From DASPKA01 sp035628335 (GTDB lineage Bacteria > Patescibacteriota > Doudnabacteria > UBA920), in the NCBI GenBank assembly GCA_035628335.1, contig DASPKA010000080.1, forward strand, positions 1 to 18,123: 18,123 bases of DNA. Reading direction: 5' to 3'. Below the pieces are notes generated by a model. That model had not been told where the DNA came from and searched no databases. It saw only the letters and a program-made list of their open reading frames with translations. Made by a program: the position numbers and the translations under genes. Shown piece by piece: positions 1 to 6,564 of this stretch (its first letter is position 1; every line of letters starts with the position of its first letter).

Positions 1-1
1 A

Positions 2-262
2 AAAGAGTTGGGAATAGTCCTTGAGCTCTGTCCTACATCAAATATAAAAAACTCGACTGTGAAAGATTTACAGGAGCTAAAAGCTCTCTATCGCATTATT
101 GCCGACTCGGGAGTGAAGTTCACCATAAATACGGACGGTCCTGAAATGTACCGCACAAACATATTCAAAGAGCAAAACCTGCTTATAGACAACGGCATCT
201 TTACCGAGGCAGAAGTTGAAAGGGCTATGAAAGTATCATTTGAAAGTACATTCATTAAATAG
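2..262 (+). CDS. Adenosine deaminase family protein, C-terminal end (partial)
   Basis: The frame is open from the window edge, so the true start lies upstream; the TTG at 8 is only an internal codon. The residues LELCPTSN followed about 40 residues later by FTINTDGPEM match the end of the adenosine deaminase TIM barrel, where CPTSN lies near the substrate pocket and the TD pair carries the zinc-binding and catalytic aspartate. The family hydrolyses adenosine to inosine in purine salvage. The usual motif is TDDP; here the second Asp is Gly (TDGP), which may mean a divergent subfamily or altered substrate. The next gene, on the same strand, is GMP synthase, so this looks like a small purine cluster. 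The zinc-binding histidines in the first part of the protein are outside the window, so activity cannot be judged. Confidence 0.85.
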   Translation, partial: KELGIVLELCPTSNIKNSTVKDLQELKALYRIIADSGVKFTINTDGPEMYRTNIFKEQNLLIDNGIFTEAEVERAMKVSFESTFIK

Positions 263-328
263 AATTTTGAATTTAGAATTTGGAATTTTGGTTTTGTCCC
301 ATAATTCAAAATTCATAATTCAAAATTC
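262..328. repeat. AT-rich imperfect inverted repeat between the two purine genes
   Basis: Arms at about 262-290 and 301-328 are built from repeats of GAATTTTGAATT and its complement, with a short loop around 291-300. Together they form a long imperfect hairpin beginning at the adenosine deaminase stop codon and ending 10 nt before the GMP synthase start. It may act as a weak terminator or RNA-stabilising hairpin, or may be a dispersed low-complexity repeat. No T-tract follows it. Confidence 0.6.
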
Positions 329-337
329 CTGCTTGAA

Positions 338-1852
338 TTGATCTATATTCTAGATTTTGGGTCACAATTTTCGCACCTCATTGAAAAACGCCTGAAAGAA
401 ATGGGGATTGATGCGGAGCTAGTACAGCATGATTTCCCTACCGCTAAACTCAAAGTAGCAGCAGGTATTATCCTCTCCGGAGGACCACAGAACCTGTCTG
501 AAAATACATCATTAAAAGCGGACAAGAAAATCTTTGCCTTAGGCGTTCCGGTCTTAGGCATTTGCTACGGCATGCAGCTGATGGCACATATGCTGGGAGG
601 GAAAGTAAAGTCTGGGAAGAGCGGAGAATATGGGCCTGCAAAAATACAGCTAAACCCTGACAGCGACCTCTTTTTGAGTTTGTATAATGAGCAAGAGGTA
701 TGGATGTCACATGGAGACAGCGTTAGAACCCTACCAAAAGGCTTTAGTGACATTGCCTCCACACCAGATTGCCCACATGCAGCAATGGAAGACTCCATAC
801 GCAAACTATATGGGATACAGTTCCATGCGGAAGTTGACCACACCCCTCATGGACGTACGGTTCTAAAAAACTTTGCTCGCACCTGCGGACTCTTACCCTC
901 CTCCGCGAACAAAAACAACATCAAACATATGGTCCAGCTAATACGCAATCAAGTGGGGAAAGATAAAGCGCTCTGCGCGTTTTCTGGTGGTATTGACTCC
1001 GTAGTTGCGGCTACGTTAGTTTCCAAAGCTATAGGGAAGCAATTGACGTGTATCTACGTAGATACAGGGCTTATGCGTGAGGGAGAGACCGAGCTGTTGA
1101 GGAAGAACTATAGCAACATCTTCAATTTAAAAATAATCCGCGCTGAAAAAGAATTCCTGACTGCTCTTAAGGGGCTGACTGACCCTGAATCAAAGCGAAA
1201 AACCATTGGCCACACATTTATTAAAATATTTGAACGTGAGGCTAAAAAACTCAAGGGGATTAAGTGGCTCGTGCAAGGCACGTTGTATACCGACGCTATT
1301 TCTTCTGGGAGAGGAAGGGGGAAAGCGACAGCGGTCATAAAGTCTCACCATAACGTTGGCGGACTACCTGAAAAGCTTGGTTTTAAACTGCTAGAGCCCT
1401 TGCGCGACATGTATAAGTTTGAAGTCAGGCTTTTAGCTGCCCAGCTCAGGCTCCCAGCTGCAACCGTCCATAAACAACCTTTCCCAGGTCCGGGGCTGGG
1501 CGTCCGAGTGATTGGAGAAGTCACCAAAGACAAGCTGGAAATTGTACGACGAGCGGACAAAATAGTTGAAGAAGAAGTTGTGGCGGCACAACTCACTAAA
1601 ATGATTAGCCAGTACTTTGCCATTCTTAGCAACACCAAAACTGTCGGAGTGAAAGGCGATGGCAGAAGCTATGGCCAAATGATCGGCATCCGTGCGATAT
1701 ACACGACTGACTACTTAACCCTCAGTGTGCCAGAAATCCCTTACTCGGTTCTAAGAAAAATAGTTTCTCGCATTACAAATGAAATAAAAGAGGTGACACG
1801 AGTAGTTTACGATATAACACCTAAACCTCCAGGTACAGTAGAGTGGGAATAA
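338..1852 (+). CDS. guaA: GMP synthase (glutamine-hydrolysing)
   Basis: Cytoplasmic enzyme of guanine nucleotide synthesis that converts XMP, ATP and glutamine to GMP. At 504 residues it is close to the usual length. An N-terminal class I glutamine amidotransferase domain (about 1-185) starts with IYILDFGSQ, has the nucleophile Cys76 in GICYG, and has His163/Glu165 completing the triad. The usual HPEV is HAEV here. The ATP-pyrophosphatase domain has the P-loop SGGIDS at 216-221. The C-terminal dimerisation domain ends in PPGTVEWE, as is typical. The start is TTG at 338, because the protein aligns from its second residue with the normal GuaA N-terminus and the frame closes a few codons upstream. 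No Shine-Dalgarno is visible. It follows the adenosine deaminase gene by 75 nt and may be co-transcribed with it. Confidence 0.97.
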   Translation: MIYILDFGSQFSHLIEKRLKEMGIDAELVQHDFPTAKLKVAAGIILSGGPQNLSENTSLKADKKIFALGVPVLGICYGMQLMAHMLGGKVKSGKSGEYGPAKIQLNPDSDLFLSLYNEQEVWMSHGDSVRTLPKGFSDIASTPDCPHAAMEDSIRKLYGIQFHAEVDHTPHGRTVLKNFARTCGLLPSSANKNNIKHMVQLIRNQVGKDKALCAFSGGIDSVVAATLVSKAIGKQLTCIYVDTGLMREGETELLRKNYSNIFNLKIIRAEKEFLTALKGLTDPESKRKTIGHTFIKIFEREAKKLKGIKWLVQGTLYTDAISSGRGRGKATAVIKSHHNVGGLPEKLGFKLLEPLRDMYKFEVRLLAAQLRLPAATVHKQPFPGPGLGVRVIGEVTKDKLEIVRRADKIVEEEVVAAQLTKMISQYFAILSNTKTVGVKGDGRSYGQMIGIRAIYTTDYLTLSVPEIPYSVLRKIVSRITNEIKEVTRVVYDITPKPPGTVEWE

Positions 1853-1854
1853 AT

Positions 1855-1886
1855 AAAAAATCCTCTGAGCTTTCAGAGGATTTTTT
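1855..1886. terminator. Bidirectional intrinsic terminator
   Basis: A perfect 8-bp stem (TCCTCTGA / TCAGAGGA) with loop GCTT is flanked by A6 on the left and T6 on the right, so it works as a hairpin plus U-tract on both strands. It sits 2 nt after the guaA stop and 11 nt from the end of the convergent minus-strand gene, and so can end both transcripts. Confidence 0.93.
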
Positions 1887-1897
1887 AAGATTGATTT

Positions 1898-3265
1898 TTA
1901 CTTTCTTATAAATATATATGCAGGTCCTGTATTAAAGCTGAACGCTGATGGGGTTACAGTGAGATAATAAATTCCAGTTTCTAAGGTTGGGTCAAGCTGG
2001 ATATTTAACTGATTTAATCCTAGTGATCCTCCAACATACCCTGCGTATGTGATTTTAAACTTCGAGGATACGTCTATGCCATTGTTGGCTAAGGTAGGTG
2101 GAACGACAGTATTAACCTTCATTACTTTAAGGGCTAAACGGTCGTTGTTTATTCTCCAATCCCCAGCTCCTCTATTGAGCGTAAATGGCTGGTTCTGGCC
2201 CGTATAATCTGGCTTTCCTAAACCTGTTAGGTATAAGATAAGATATTGGCCTGGCTTAGCGCAGGGTACTGCTGTGTTTGTATGACAGTACTCAACGTAA
2301 TTTTCATACTTACCGTCGTTCAAAGCTTGGCCAACTGCTAAATGAGCATAATTTCTGCTGCCTGTTGTACCTGCAATATGGAATGGCTTCTTAAATAAAT
2401 CTGGATAGAACGCTTTCTCAAAGAAAAATGGATTATAATCTCCCGCATAATACTTTTTTCCATCTCCTCTAACAACCTCAAATCCTCTGACTAGTGGCAT
2501 ATCCAGAGGCACCTGGAAGTTTATCTGGTCTTTTGAGACATAAAGCAAAGGAAGTGCTGTACCGGAATCAGTAGCATTTTTCTTTGCAAACAGTCTCGTG
2601 TTATTACATGCACTTGTCGGGGCTGGTACAGTTGAAGCCATAAATACACATGCGGGGTCTGTAGTTAAATCAATACCGAATATAGTTGCAAGTTGACCTG
2701 GTGCCAAATTAATGGTAAAACCCGCACTACTTACGACTGCCCCTATGGTAACAAAGCTTGTGTCAAGCCTAACTTTCAAAACCATGTTTACAGGGTAAGA
2801 CGAACAAACCCCTCTATATTCATTACAAACATACATTATCCCTTCTACTTTAACATCATATTCACCAATAGCAACTGTTTGAGCAGCTTTTAGGGTAAAG
2901 CCCCAACCACGGCTTGAAAGGTCACTATATGAAAATCCAGCAGGTGTCGTCACTTTCGTAATCTCTCTTGAAATGTGCTCCTGTGAACATGATTCGTCTT
3001 TAATATATTCAAGGGTAACATACTTACCAGCACCAGGTTCAAGGTTTATAGAATTCCGTTCGTTTTCCAAATAATATGTACTTAAACAGCTTATAGGATT
3101 ATTAAATTGATTTGTTATAGTAGAAGCTGCGGCTGCTCCACTGTATGCAAATTCACTGTTCCCCGCTTTCCACTTCACAAACACTACTGACCCAGCAGCA
3201 ACAAGGACTATTCCAGCGAGCACTCCAATTATTGGTAAGATATTAGTTTTTTTATTTTTCGCCAT
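1898..3265 (-). CDS. Membrane-anchored extracellular protein with Solibacter-type C-terminal domain
   Basis: A 455-residue protein with a short lysine-rich N-terminus, a hydrophobic segment at about 9-31 (uncleaved anchor or signal) and a long outside region. From about 172 to 445 it follows the pattern I know from the Solibacter-type C-terminal domain (TIGR03437 type): LAPGQLATIFGIDL at 187-200, PLLYVSKDQINFQVP at 239-253, GQYLILYLTGLG at 339-350, and KITYAGYVGGSLGLNQLNIQ at 404-423. That family is best known from secreted acidobacterial proteins, and its function is not established. Eight or more cysteines lie in the outside part, so disulfides are likely. The open frame extends upstream to 3430, but I place the start at the ATG at 3265: a promoter lies within that extension, and a typical lysine-rich anchor begins there. 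No Shine-Dalgarno is visible. It converges on guaA. Confidence 0.8.
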   Translation of the reverse strand: MAKNKKTNILPIIGVLAGIVLVAAGSVVFVKWKAGNSEFAYSGAAAASTITNQFNNPISCLSTYYLENERNSINLEPGAGKYVTLEYIKDESCSQEHISREITKVTTPAGFSYSDLSSRGWGFTLKAAQTVAIGEYDVKVEGIMYVCNEYRGVCSSYPVNMVLKVRLDTSFVTIGAVVSSAGFTINLAPGQLATIFGIDLTTDPACVFMASTVPAPTSACNNTRLFAKKNATDSGTALPLLYVSKDQINFQVPLDMPLVRGFEVVRGDGKKYYAGDYNPFFFEKAFYPDLFKKPFHIAGTTGSRNYAHLAVGQALNDGKYENYVEYCHTNTAVPCAKPGQYLILYLTGLGKPDYTGQNQPFTLNRGAGDWRINNDRLALKVMKVNTVVPPTLANNGIDVSSKFKITYAGYVGGSLGLNQLNIQLDPTLETGIYYLTVTPSAFSFNTGPAYIFIRK

Positions 3266-3298
3266 ATATTGTGAGCTAATTAATTTATTTTTATGGAT

Positions 3299-3327
3299 AC
3301 TATAATTTAACCACTTTTTTTTGAAAA
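3299..3327 (-). promoter_or_regulatory. Probable sigma-70 promoter of the Solibacter-domain gene
   Basis: On the minus strand TTTTCA (3327-3322) is followed by a 17-bp spacer and TATAGT (3304-3299), which predicts a leader of roughly 27 nt before the ATG at 3265. Its position inside the upstream open-frame extension supports the shorter gene start. Confidence 0.5.
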
Positions 3328-3338
3328 CTACAAATGAA

Positions 3339-3347
3339 TTATCCACA
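3339..3347 (+). promoter_or_regulatory. DnaA-box consensus 9-mer
   Basis: TTATCCACA, a perfect match to the bacterial DnaA-box consensus, lies just upstream of the predicted -35 of the minus-strand gene starting at 3265. Single copy here. Confidence 0.45.
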
Positions 3348-3430
3348 CAACTGACACAACCACAGGTCTTCAGAAATTGCAGGCACCATAAAACAAAAAC
3401 CCTTATTGGAAAGGCTTTGGTAGTAATCAC

Positions 3431-3802
3431 TTAGAATACAGCGAATCGTTTTTCAAGTTCTTCGGTAGATATGTTTAGCTTCGCTGCCTGTATGACCTGA
3501 ATCAAACATTTGTAGAGTTCTTTATTTTGCTGGCGTAACTCGAGATAACGAGCGTCAGAAAGCTCCATGGCACGCTCAATGGAAAAACGCAGACCCTTCA
3601 TTTCGGCTTCTACTTTATCAAGCCTGCCTTCTACTTTATCAAGCCTGCCTTCTACTTTATCTAAACGTTGATTGACACTGTCAAAACCTTCCGAGGTAAT
3701 TCTCGCAAGCGAGTCTATAGAGTCAGTTAGTGTATCTACCTTATTTGTTAAAGTTCCTACAGAATCTGCTAAGCTATCTAAGGTAACGGGAATTTTAGCC
3801 AT
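3431..3802 (-). CDS. Coiled-coil protein with tandem heptad repeats
   Basis: A 123-residue protein with no signal peptide or membrane segment, so probably cytoplasmic. Residues about 8-95 look like one long coiled coil. The unit RLDKVE(G/A) occurs three times in a row (46-52, 53-59, 60-66), encoded by 21-bp tandem DNA repeats. The C-terminus (about 96-123) is a separate helix-rich tail. Proteins of this build, with a short head, variable heptad number and conserved tail, are common in CPR genomes, but I know no assigned function. The stop lies 165 nt before the next gene on the strand. Upstream, TTGTGG and TATTAA spaced 17 bp apart are a weak promoter candidate. Confidence 0.8.
   Translation of the reverse strand: MAKIPVTLDSLADSVGTLTNKVDTLTDSIDSLARITSEGFDSVNQRLDKVEGRLDKVEGRLDKVEAEMKGLRFSIERAMELSDARYLELRQQNKELYKCLIQVIQAAKLNISTEELEKRFAVF
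3607..3669. repeat. Tandem 21-bp repeats within the coiled-coil gene
   Basis: Two identical 21-bp units (3607-3627 and 3628-3648) beginning CTTCTACTTTATC are followed by a diverged third unit (3649-3669). Each encodes one heptad pair-face RLDKVEG, so copy-number change keeps the frame and changes only coiled-coil length. Confidence 0.9.
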
Positions 3803-3855
3803 ATCGATTCGTTAATAACAGCATATACAGTCTACCACAAAAAAAGAAACACATC

Positions 3856-3888
3856 AAAATACCCCCCATTTCTGGGGGGTATATTTTT
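3856..3888 (-). terminator. Intrinsic terminator of the 156-residue protein gene
   Basis: A stem TACCCCCC / GGGGGGTA (3860-3867 with 3874-3881) and 6-nt loop lie just after the minus-strand stop at 3895. On the minus strand the T-tract is short (TTTT), while on the plus strand it is longer. It separates this gene from the coiled-coil gene downstream. Confidence 0.65.
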
Positions 3889-3894
3889 AATCCC

Positions 3895-4365
3895 TTATTT
3901 CTTCTGGTTCTTCTTGTAGTCGTTAATTGCGGTTACTACCTTTGCATCTTTCTTCATGTCTTCCCAGAACAGAACCTGGGTCTTGTTGATATGCATGAGC
4001 TTGGTTGGGCCATGCAGCTCGCCTCCGAGCTCAACCAGAGAGATCTGTGGCTGCTGTTGCTGCGGAGTGCCTGCTCCCTGCTGAGGACCTACCTGGAGGT
4101 AAAATACGTCATCTAAGGTAATCCAGTCCCCTGACTGGTTGATCTTACCAAAGTATACCTGCCCATTGGTCAAGAAGACTGCCTGAAGACCAGATGCGTT
4201 CTTGTCTGTGCCAAGACTCATCATGGAGCCACCGCTACCACCCATACCGCGGAACAAGAAGGCAACTGCGGCAATTATGACTATTACTACAATAAGGACT
4301 ATCCAAGGCATCTTGGAAGATGAACCGACTGAGTGATGAGATTCCATAGCTTTGATTTCTGCCAT
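3895..4365 (-). CDS. Conserved CPR-type membrane-anchored protein of unknown function
   Basis: A 156-residue protein with a single N-terminal membrane segment (about 19-38) after a short polar head. A Gly/Ser/Met-rich linker (39-52) follows, then a compact domain: LQAVFLTNGQVYFGKI at 60-75, then LDDVFYLQVG, a Gln-rich insert (96-107), and SLVELGGELHGPTKLMHINKTQVLFWEDMK at 109-138. I recognise this pattern from conserved hypothetical proteins of Parcubacteria and Microgenomates, but no function is known to me. The insert is low-complexity (PQQQQPQ) and probably a flexible loop. The start ATG at 4365 precedes the anchor directly, with no Shine-Dalgarno. The gene has its own terminator and appears to be a single-gene unit. 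Confidence 0.8.
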   Translation of the reverse strand: MAEIKAMESHHSVGSSSKMPWIVLIVVIVIIAAVAFLFRGMGGSGGSMMSLGTDKNASGLQAVFLTNGQVYFGKINQSGDWITLDDVFYLQVGPQQGAGTPQQQQPQISLVELGGELHGPTKLMHINKTQVLFWEDMKKDAKVVTAINDYKKNQKK

Positions 4366-4370
4366 AATAT

Positions 4371-4401
4371 TTTAGCTTATAGCTAACAGCTTATAGCTTA
4401 T
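4371..4401. repeat. Short AGCTTATAGCT repeats upstream of the 156-residue protein gene
   Basis: AGCTTATAGCT-like units repeat directly and partly as inverted copies around 4371-4401, immediately before the minus-strand start at 4365. The sequence could form a weak hairpin in the leader, or be a low-complexity intergenic repeat. Confidence 0.5.
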
Positions 4402-4473
4402 ACAGAGATAAGCATAAACAAAATGTTGAATGATTAACTTAAGAAGTTGCTACTGATGACTCCTAAGTCAATA

Positions 4474-5034
4474 TCAACACCTGAACACTTGCAAGAGAGA
4501 AAGAGAGACTTCTTTCCCTGCCCGCGTCTCTAGAACCCGGAAGGCTAAGAGGGCTTTACTCTGGCTTGCCCTAGGTGAAAAATTGGATATTAATAAGAAC
4601 TCCTCTACTGTAACAGCTTTAGGTGACTGATTATAGGGTTTTAACGAAGGAGTATCATGTATACTGAGTGCTGTATGAAAAACTATATCTGTCGTGTCAA
4701 CTACGCGTATAACAGCAATACTCGACTGAACAGGAAGACTCACTACGGACAAGCTTAAACAGTGAGAGGTAGAGTTTAAGTCAACTGCTGTACCCTGCAA
4801 TGGAGTAACGTCTTGTTTTGCGCGGAGTACACATGACATGTTTTCACCTGTGTTTGATGCAATAATATTAGCGCTAGTGTCTAACTTTATTACTGTTATA
4901 GAGACTCCTGACTCTGAGGAGGGAGAGGAGTACTCATCAAACACAAAAAAGTCCGCTGTAAAAGCGGAAAAGACACCACTGGTTGCCAGTACCAACACCG
5001 AAGCGACAGCTTTTCTGAAGATTCTCTTATTCAT
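4474..5034 (-). CDS. Exported protein of unknown function
   Basis: A 186-residue protein. A basic start (MNKRIFRK) followed by a hydrophobic stretch to about residue 26 looks like a signal peptide. The rest is Ser/Thr/Val-rich with alternating polar and hydrophobic residues, suggesting a beta-sandwich; SVSITVIKLDTSANIIASN-like strands near 43-61 recall cohesin or fibronectin-like folds, but this is only an impression. Cysteines are at 68, 92 and 186, the last being the C-terminal residue. No transmembrane tail or sorting motif is visible. A promoter with an extended -10 is only 9 nt upstream of the ATG, so the message may be nearly leaderless. I do not recognise the family. Confidence 0.7.
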   Translation of the reverse strand: MNKRIFRKAVASVLVLATSGVFSAFTADFFVFDEYSSPSSESGVSITVIKLDTSANIIASNTGENMSCVLRAKQDVTPLQGTAVDLNSTSHCLSLSVVSLPVQSSIAVIRVVDTTDIVFHTALSIHDTPSLKPYNQSPKAVTVEEFLLISNFSPRASQSKALLAFRVLETRAGKEVSLSLLQVFRC

Positions 5035-5043
5035 GGTAGATTT

Positions 5044-5052
5044 ATTATAACA
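5044..5052 (-). promoter_or_regulatory. Extended -10 promoter element for the exported protein gene
   Basis: The minus strand reads TGTTATAAT (TGn plus a perfect TATAAT), ending 9 nt before the ATG at 5034. No good -35 is present, which fits an extended -10 promoter. The transcript would start at or very close to the start codon. Confidence 0.55.
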
Positions 5053-5071
5053 TCCTTTTCCTATCAGGGCT

Positions 5072-5080
5072 TGTGGATAA
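5072..5080 (-). promoter_or_regulatory. DnaA-box consensus 9-mer
   Basis: The minus strand reads TTATCCACA, a perfect consensus, 22 bp upstream of the -10 of the gene starting at 5034. This is the second of three such perfect sites placed upstream of promoters in the window. Confidence 0.45.
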
Positions 5081-5104
5081 GTGACACAATCGAAATATTA
5101 TTAT

Positions 5105-5192
5105 AGCTGTGTCATCCCCGCGAAGGCGGGGATCCATGCTTTTAAGATGAAACAAACCCGTGGATCCCCGCCTTCGCGGGGATGACAAGCTG
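5105..5192. mobile_element. REP/MITE-like 78-bp inverted repeat with 5-bp flanking duplications
   Basis: Arms 5110-5138 and 5159-5187 (29 bp, one mismatch) are inverted copies. Each arm also contains its own hairpin, CCCCGCGAAGGCGGGG or its complement. The outer ends are TGTCATCC and GGATGACA. The pentamer AGCTG abuts both ends exactly (5105-5109 and 5188-5192), as a target-site duplication would. The arm sequence closely resembles the widespread palindromic motif around CCCCGCGAAGGCGGGGATCC seen in many bacterial genomes. No transposase is encoded. Confidence 0.75.
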
Positions 5193-5205
5193 GCAATAGG
5201 TAAAG

Positions 5206-5814
5206 TTACTTCATATTTTGGTTTTTGGTTTCATCTGTCATATATAAAATGATGTCATCTGTCCCGCCTTTAAGCTTGTCCGGCCCAAAAGACATTATAG
5301 CCTGGTCCAACACTGTACCGCTTATATACAGGTCCGAGTCAAAGTAATATGAACTACCCCAAGGGTCTTTTGGGACGTGCATGTAGGGACCCCTCCATGC
5401 GTCTAAGTCTTTCTGGGTCCAGCCACAACCTCCAGTATGGAGCGAAACATTTCCCTCTAACAAGGGTGGATTATTACTCACATCATACGCAGGAGGGTTA
5501 CCTAAAGGGGGCTTAACGCCTAAGCCTGCCCAGTCGTTGTCCAGATATATCTCCTGGCTTCCACCCTGGTTTGGAGCATAAATCCGACTCATATATGGGC
5601 AACCTAAAACCCACTTTCCGACGTCTGTGTTAAGCACCTCCATAGCTTTTTGAATGTTTCTAAGCTCAGCCTGAACTTTTTTAACTTTAGCAGCCTTTAG
5701 CGAATTATAAACACTCAAAAGAGCAATGGCAGAAAAAAGCCCTATGATGGAAATACTAAATAGGATTTCTATAAGCGTAAAACCTTTGTTGCGCTTGTAA
5801 GATGGAGTTGTCAT
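5206..5814 (-). CDS. GspG-like type IV prepilin/pseudopilin (second copy)
   Basis: A 202-residue prepilin. A basic leader ends in Gly11, followed by FTLIEILFS: the prepilin peptidase cleaves after Gly11 and N-methylates Phe12, and Glu16 is the conserved Glu5 of the mature protein. The hydrophobic helix spans about 12-33 and continues as the amphipathic alpha-1 helix to about 60. The globular part has two cysteines (72, 130), QEIYLDNDWAGL and AWRGPYMHVPKDPWGSSYYFDSD, and an end SFGPD..GGTDD that resembles the GspG calcium-binding loop. It starts directly on the stop of the upstream paralogue (TAAATG), so translation is probably coupled. No assembly ATPase, platform protein or prepilin peptidase is in the window, so pilus versus secretion role is open. 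Confidence 0.92.
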   Translation of the reverse strand: MTTPSYKRNKGFTLIEILFSISIIGLFSAIALLSVYNSLKAAKVKKVQAELRNIQKAMEVLNTDVGKWVLGCPYMSRIYAPNQGGSQEIYLDNDWAGLGVKPPLGNPPAYDVSNNPPLLEGNVSLHTGGCGWTQKDLDAWRGPYMHVPKDPWGSSYYFDSDLYISGTVLDQAIMSFGPDKLKGGTDDIILYMTDETKNQNMK

Positions 5815-6405
5815 TTATTTATTCTTTGATTGGTCCGTAAGCATTAGTACAATGTCATCACCTGACGGGTACTCTTTAACTCCATTTGGCCCGAATGACA
5901 TTATCCCCTGCTCTAGGTAGCTACCTGGCACCAGCTCCAGGTCTGAGTCATAGTAATACCGCTTCCCCCAAGGATCTGTGGGCACTTGTTGAATATACGG
6001 CCCTCTCCACGCATCAAGATCAGCCTGTACCCATCCACAACCTCCAGCAAAAGAAGATACGTTGCCATTACCAATCGGCTGTGAAATTGATGTACCCATT
6101 GGTACGGGCGCTTCACCCAATGGTGGCTTTTGCAGAAGACCTGCCCAGTCAGTATCTAAATAAATCTCCTGTCCGGCACTTGAACTTGGTGGGTTCACTT
6201 GTCTTCCAGGAGGACACCCCGCAGGCCACGAACCTGTATCCTCTTCCATAAGCAAAATAGCCTTTTGCAACTCTCGCAAGTCAGCCCTTGCCTTGGCCTT
6301 CTTTGAGTTCGTATGAGTATTCGACAAGGTAAAAAACACTGTACTCGCAAGCAATCCAACAACCCCAATAGTAAATAAGATTTCAATTAGCGTGAACCCC
6401 TTCAT
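5815..6405 (-). CDS. GspG-like type IV prepilin/pseudopilin (first copy)
   Basis: From the ATG at 6405 this is a 196-residue prepilin with a minimal leader MKG, cleavage before FTLIEILFT and Glu at mature position 5. It shares with the downstream paralogue QEIYLDTDWAGL, GGCGW, DLDAWRGPY, DPWGKRYYYDSDL and a terminal IMSFGP...DDIVL, including the paired cysteines. The two genes are evidently a tandem duplication. The frame is open to an ATG at 6549, which would add 48 residues. I prefer 6405, because leaders are normally short and the extra part is encoded by a palindrome-rich element. No clear Shine-Dalgarno precedes either start. The predicted product is an inner-membrane prepilin of a pilus or secretion pseudopilus. 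Confidence 0.88.
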   Translation of the reverse strand: MKGFTLIEILFTIGVVGLLASTVFFTLSNTHTNSKKAKARADLRELQKAILLMEEDTGSWPAGCPPGRQVNPPSSSAGQEIYLDTDWAGLLQKPPLGEAPVPMGTSISQPIGNGNVSSFAGGCGWVQADLDAWRGPYIQQVPTDPWGKRYYYDSDLELVPGSYLEQGIMSFGPNGVKEYPSGDDIVLMLTDQSKNK

Positions 6406-6412
6406 TTCAATA

Positions 6413-6522
6413 ACGCCAATGGCGTGAGAGGGGGTGGCTCCATAAGGGCTCCGCCCGTTGGAGGGGGCGACGCTAGCCCCATTATAGCCGAAGCCGGCCA
6501 TAGAGAAACTAAGTGGCCGGCT
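6413..6522. repeat. Chain of palindromes before the first prepilin
   Basis: Four GC-rich hairpins lie side by side: ACGCCAATGGCGT (6413-6425), GGGCTCCGCCC (6446-6456), GGGGC...GCCCC (6464-6480) and AGCCGGCCA...TGGCCGGCT (6492-6500 with 6514-6522). Composition differs from the flanking genes. It looks like an inserted palindromic intergenic element. It happens to leave the prepilin frame open on the minus strand. Confidence 0.65.
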
Positions 6523-6556
6523 GTTACGTTGTCTTTGGAAAAGACTCATTAGGCAA

Positions 6557-6562
6557 ATTATA
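6557..6562 (-). promoter_or_regulatory. Possible -10 box upstream of the prepilins
   Basis: A perfect TATAAT on the minus strand lies between the CalY-like gene stop and the ATG at 6549, without a recognisable -35. It could start a prepilin-specific message, or be chance in an AT-rich gap. Confidence 0.25.
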
Positions 6563-6564
6563 TT

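Noticed and set aside
3266..3430. Upstream extension of the Solibacter-domain gene (55 extra codons)
   Set aside because: It begins with GTG directly after the neighbouring stop, contains a promoter and DnaA-box sequence, and precedes a normal lysine-rich membrane anchor start at 3265.
6406..6549. Longer N-terminus of the first prepilin as the primary start
   Set aside because: Prepilin leaders are usually short and the extra codons are in a palindrome chain; kept as a finding but not as the called start.
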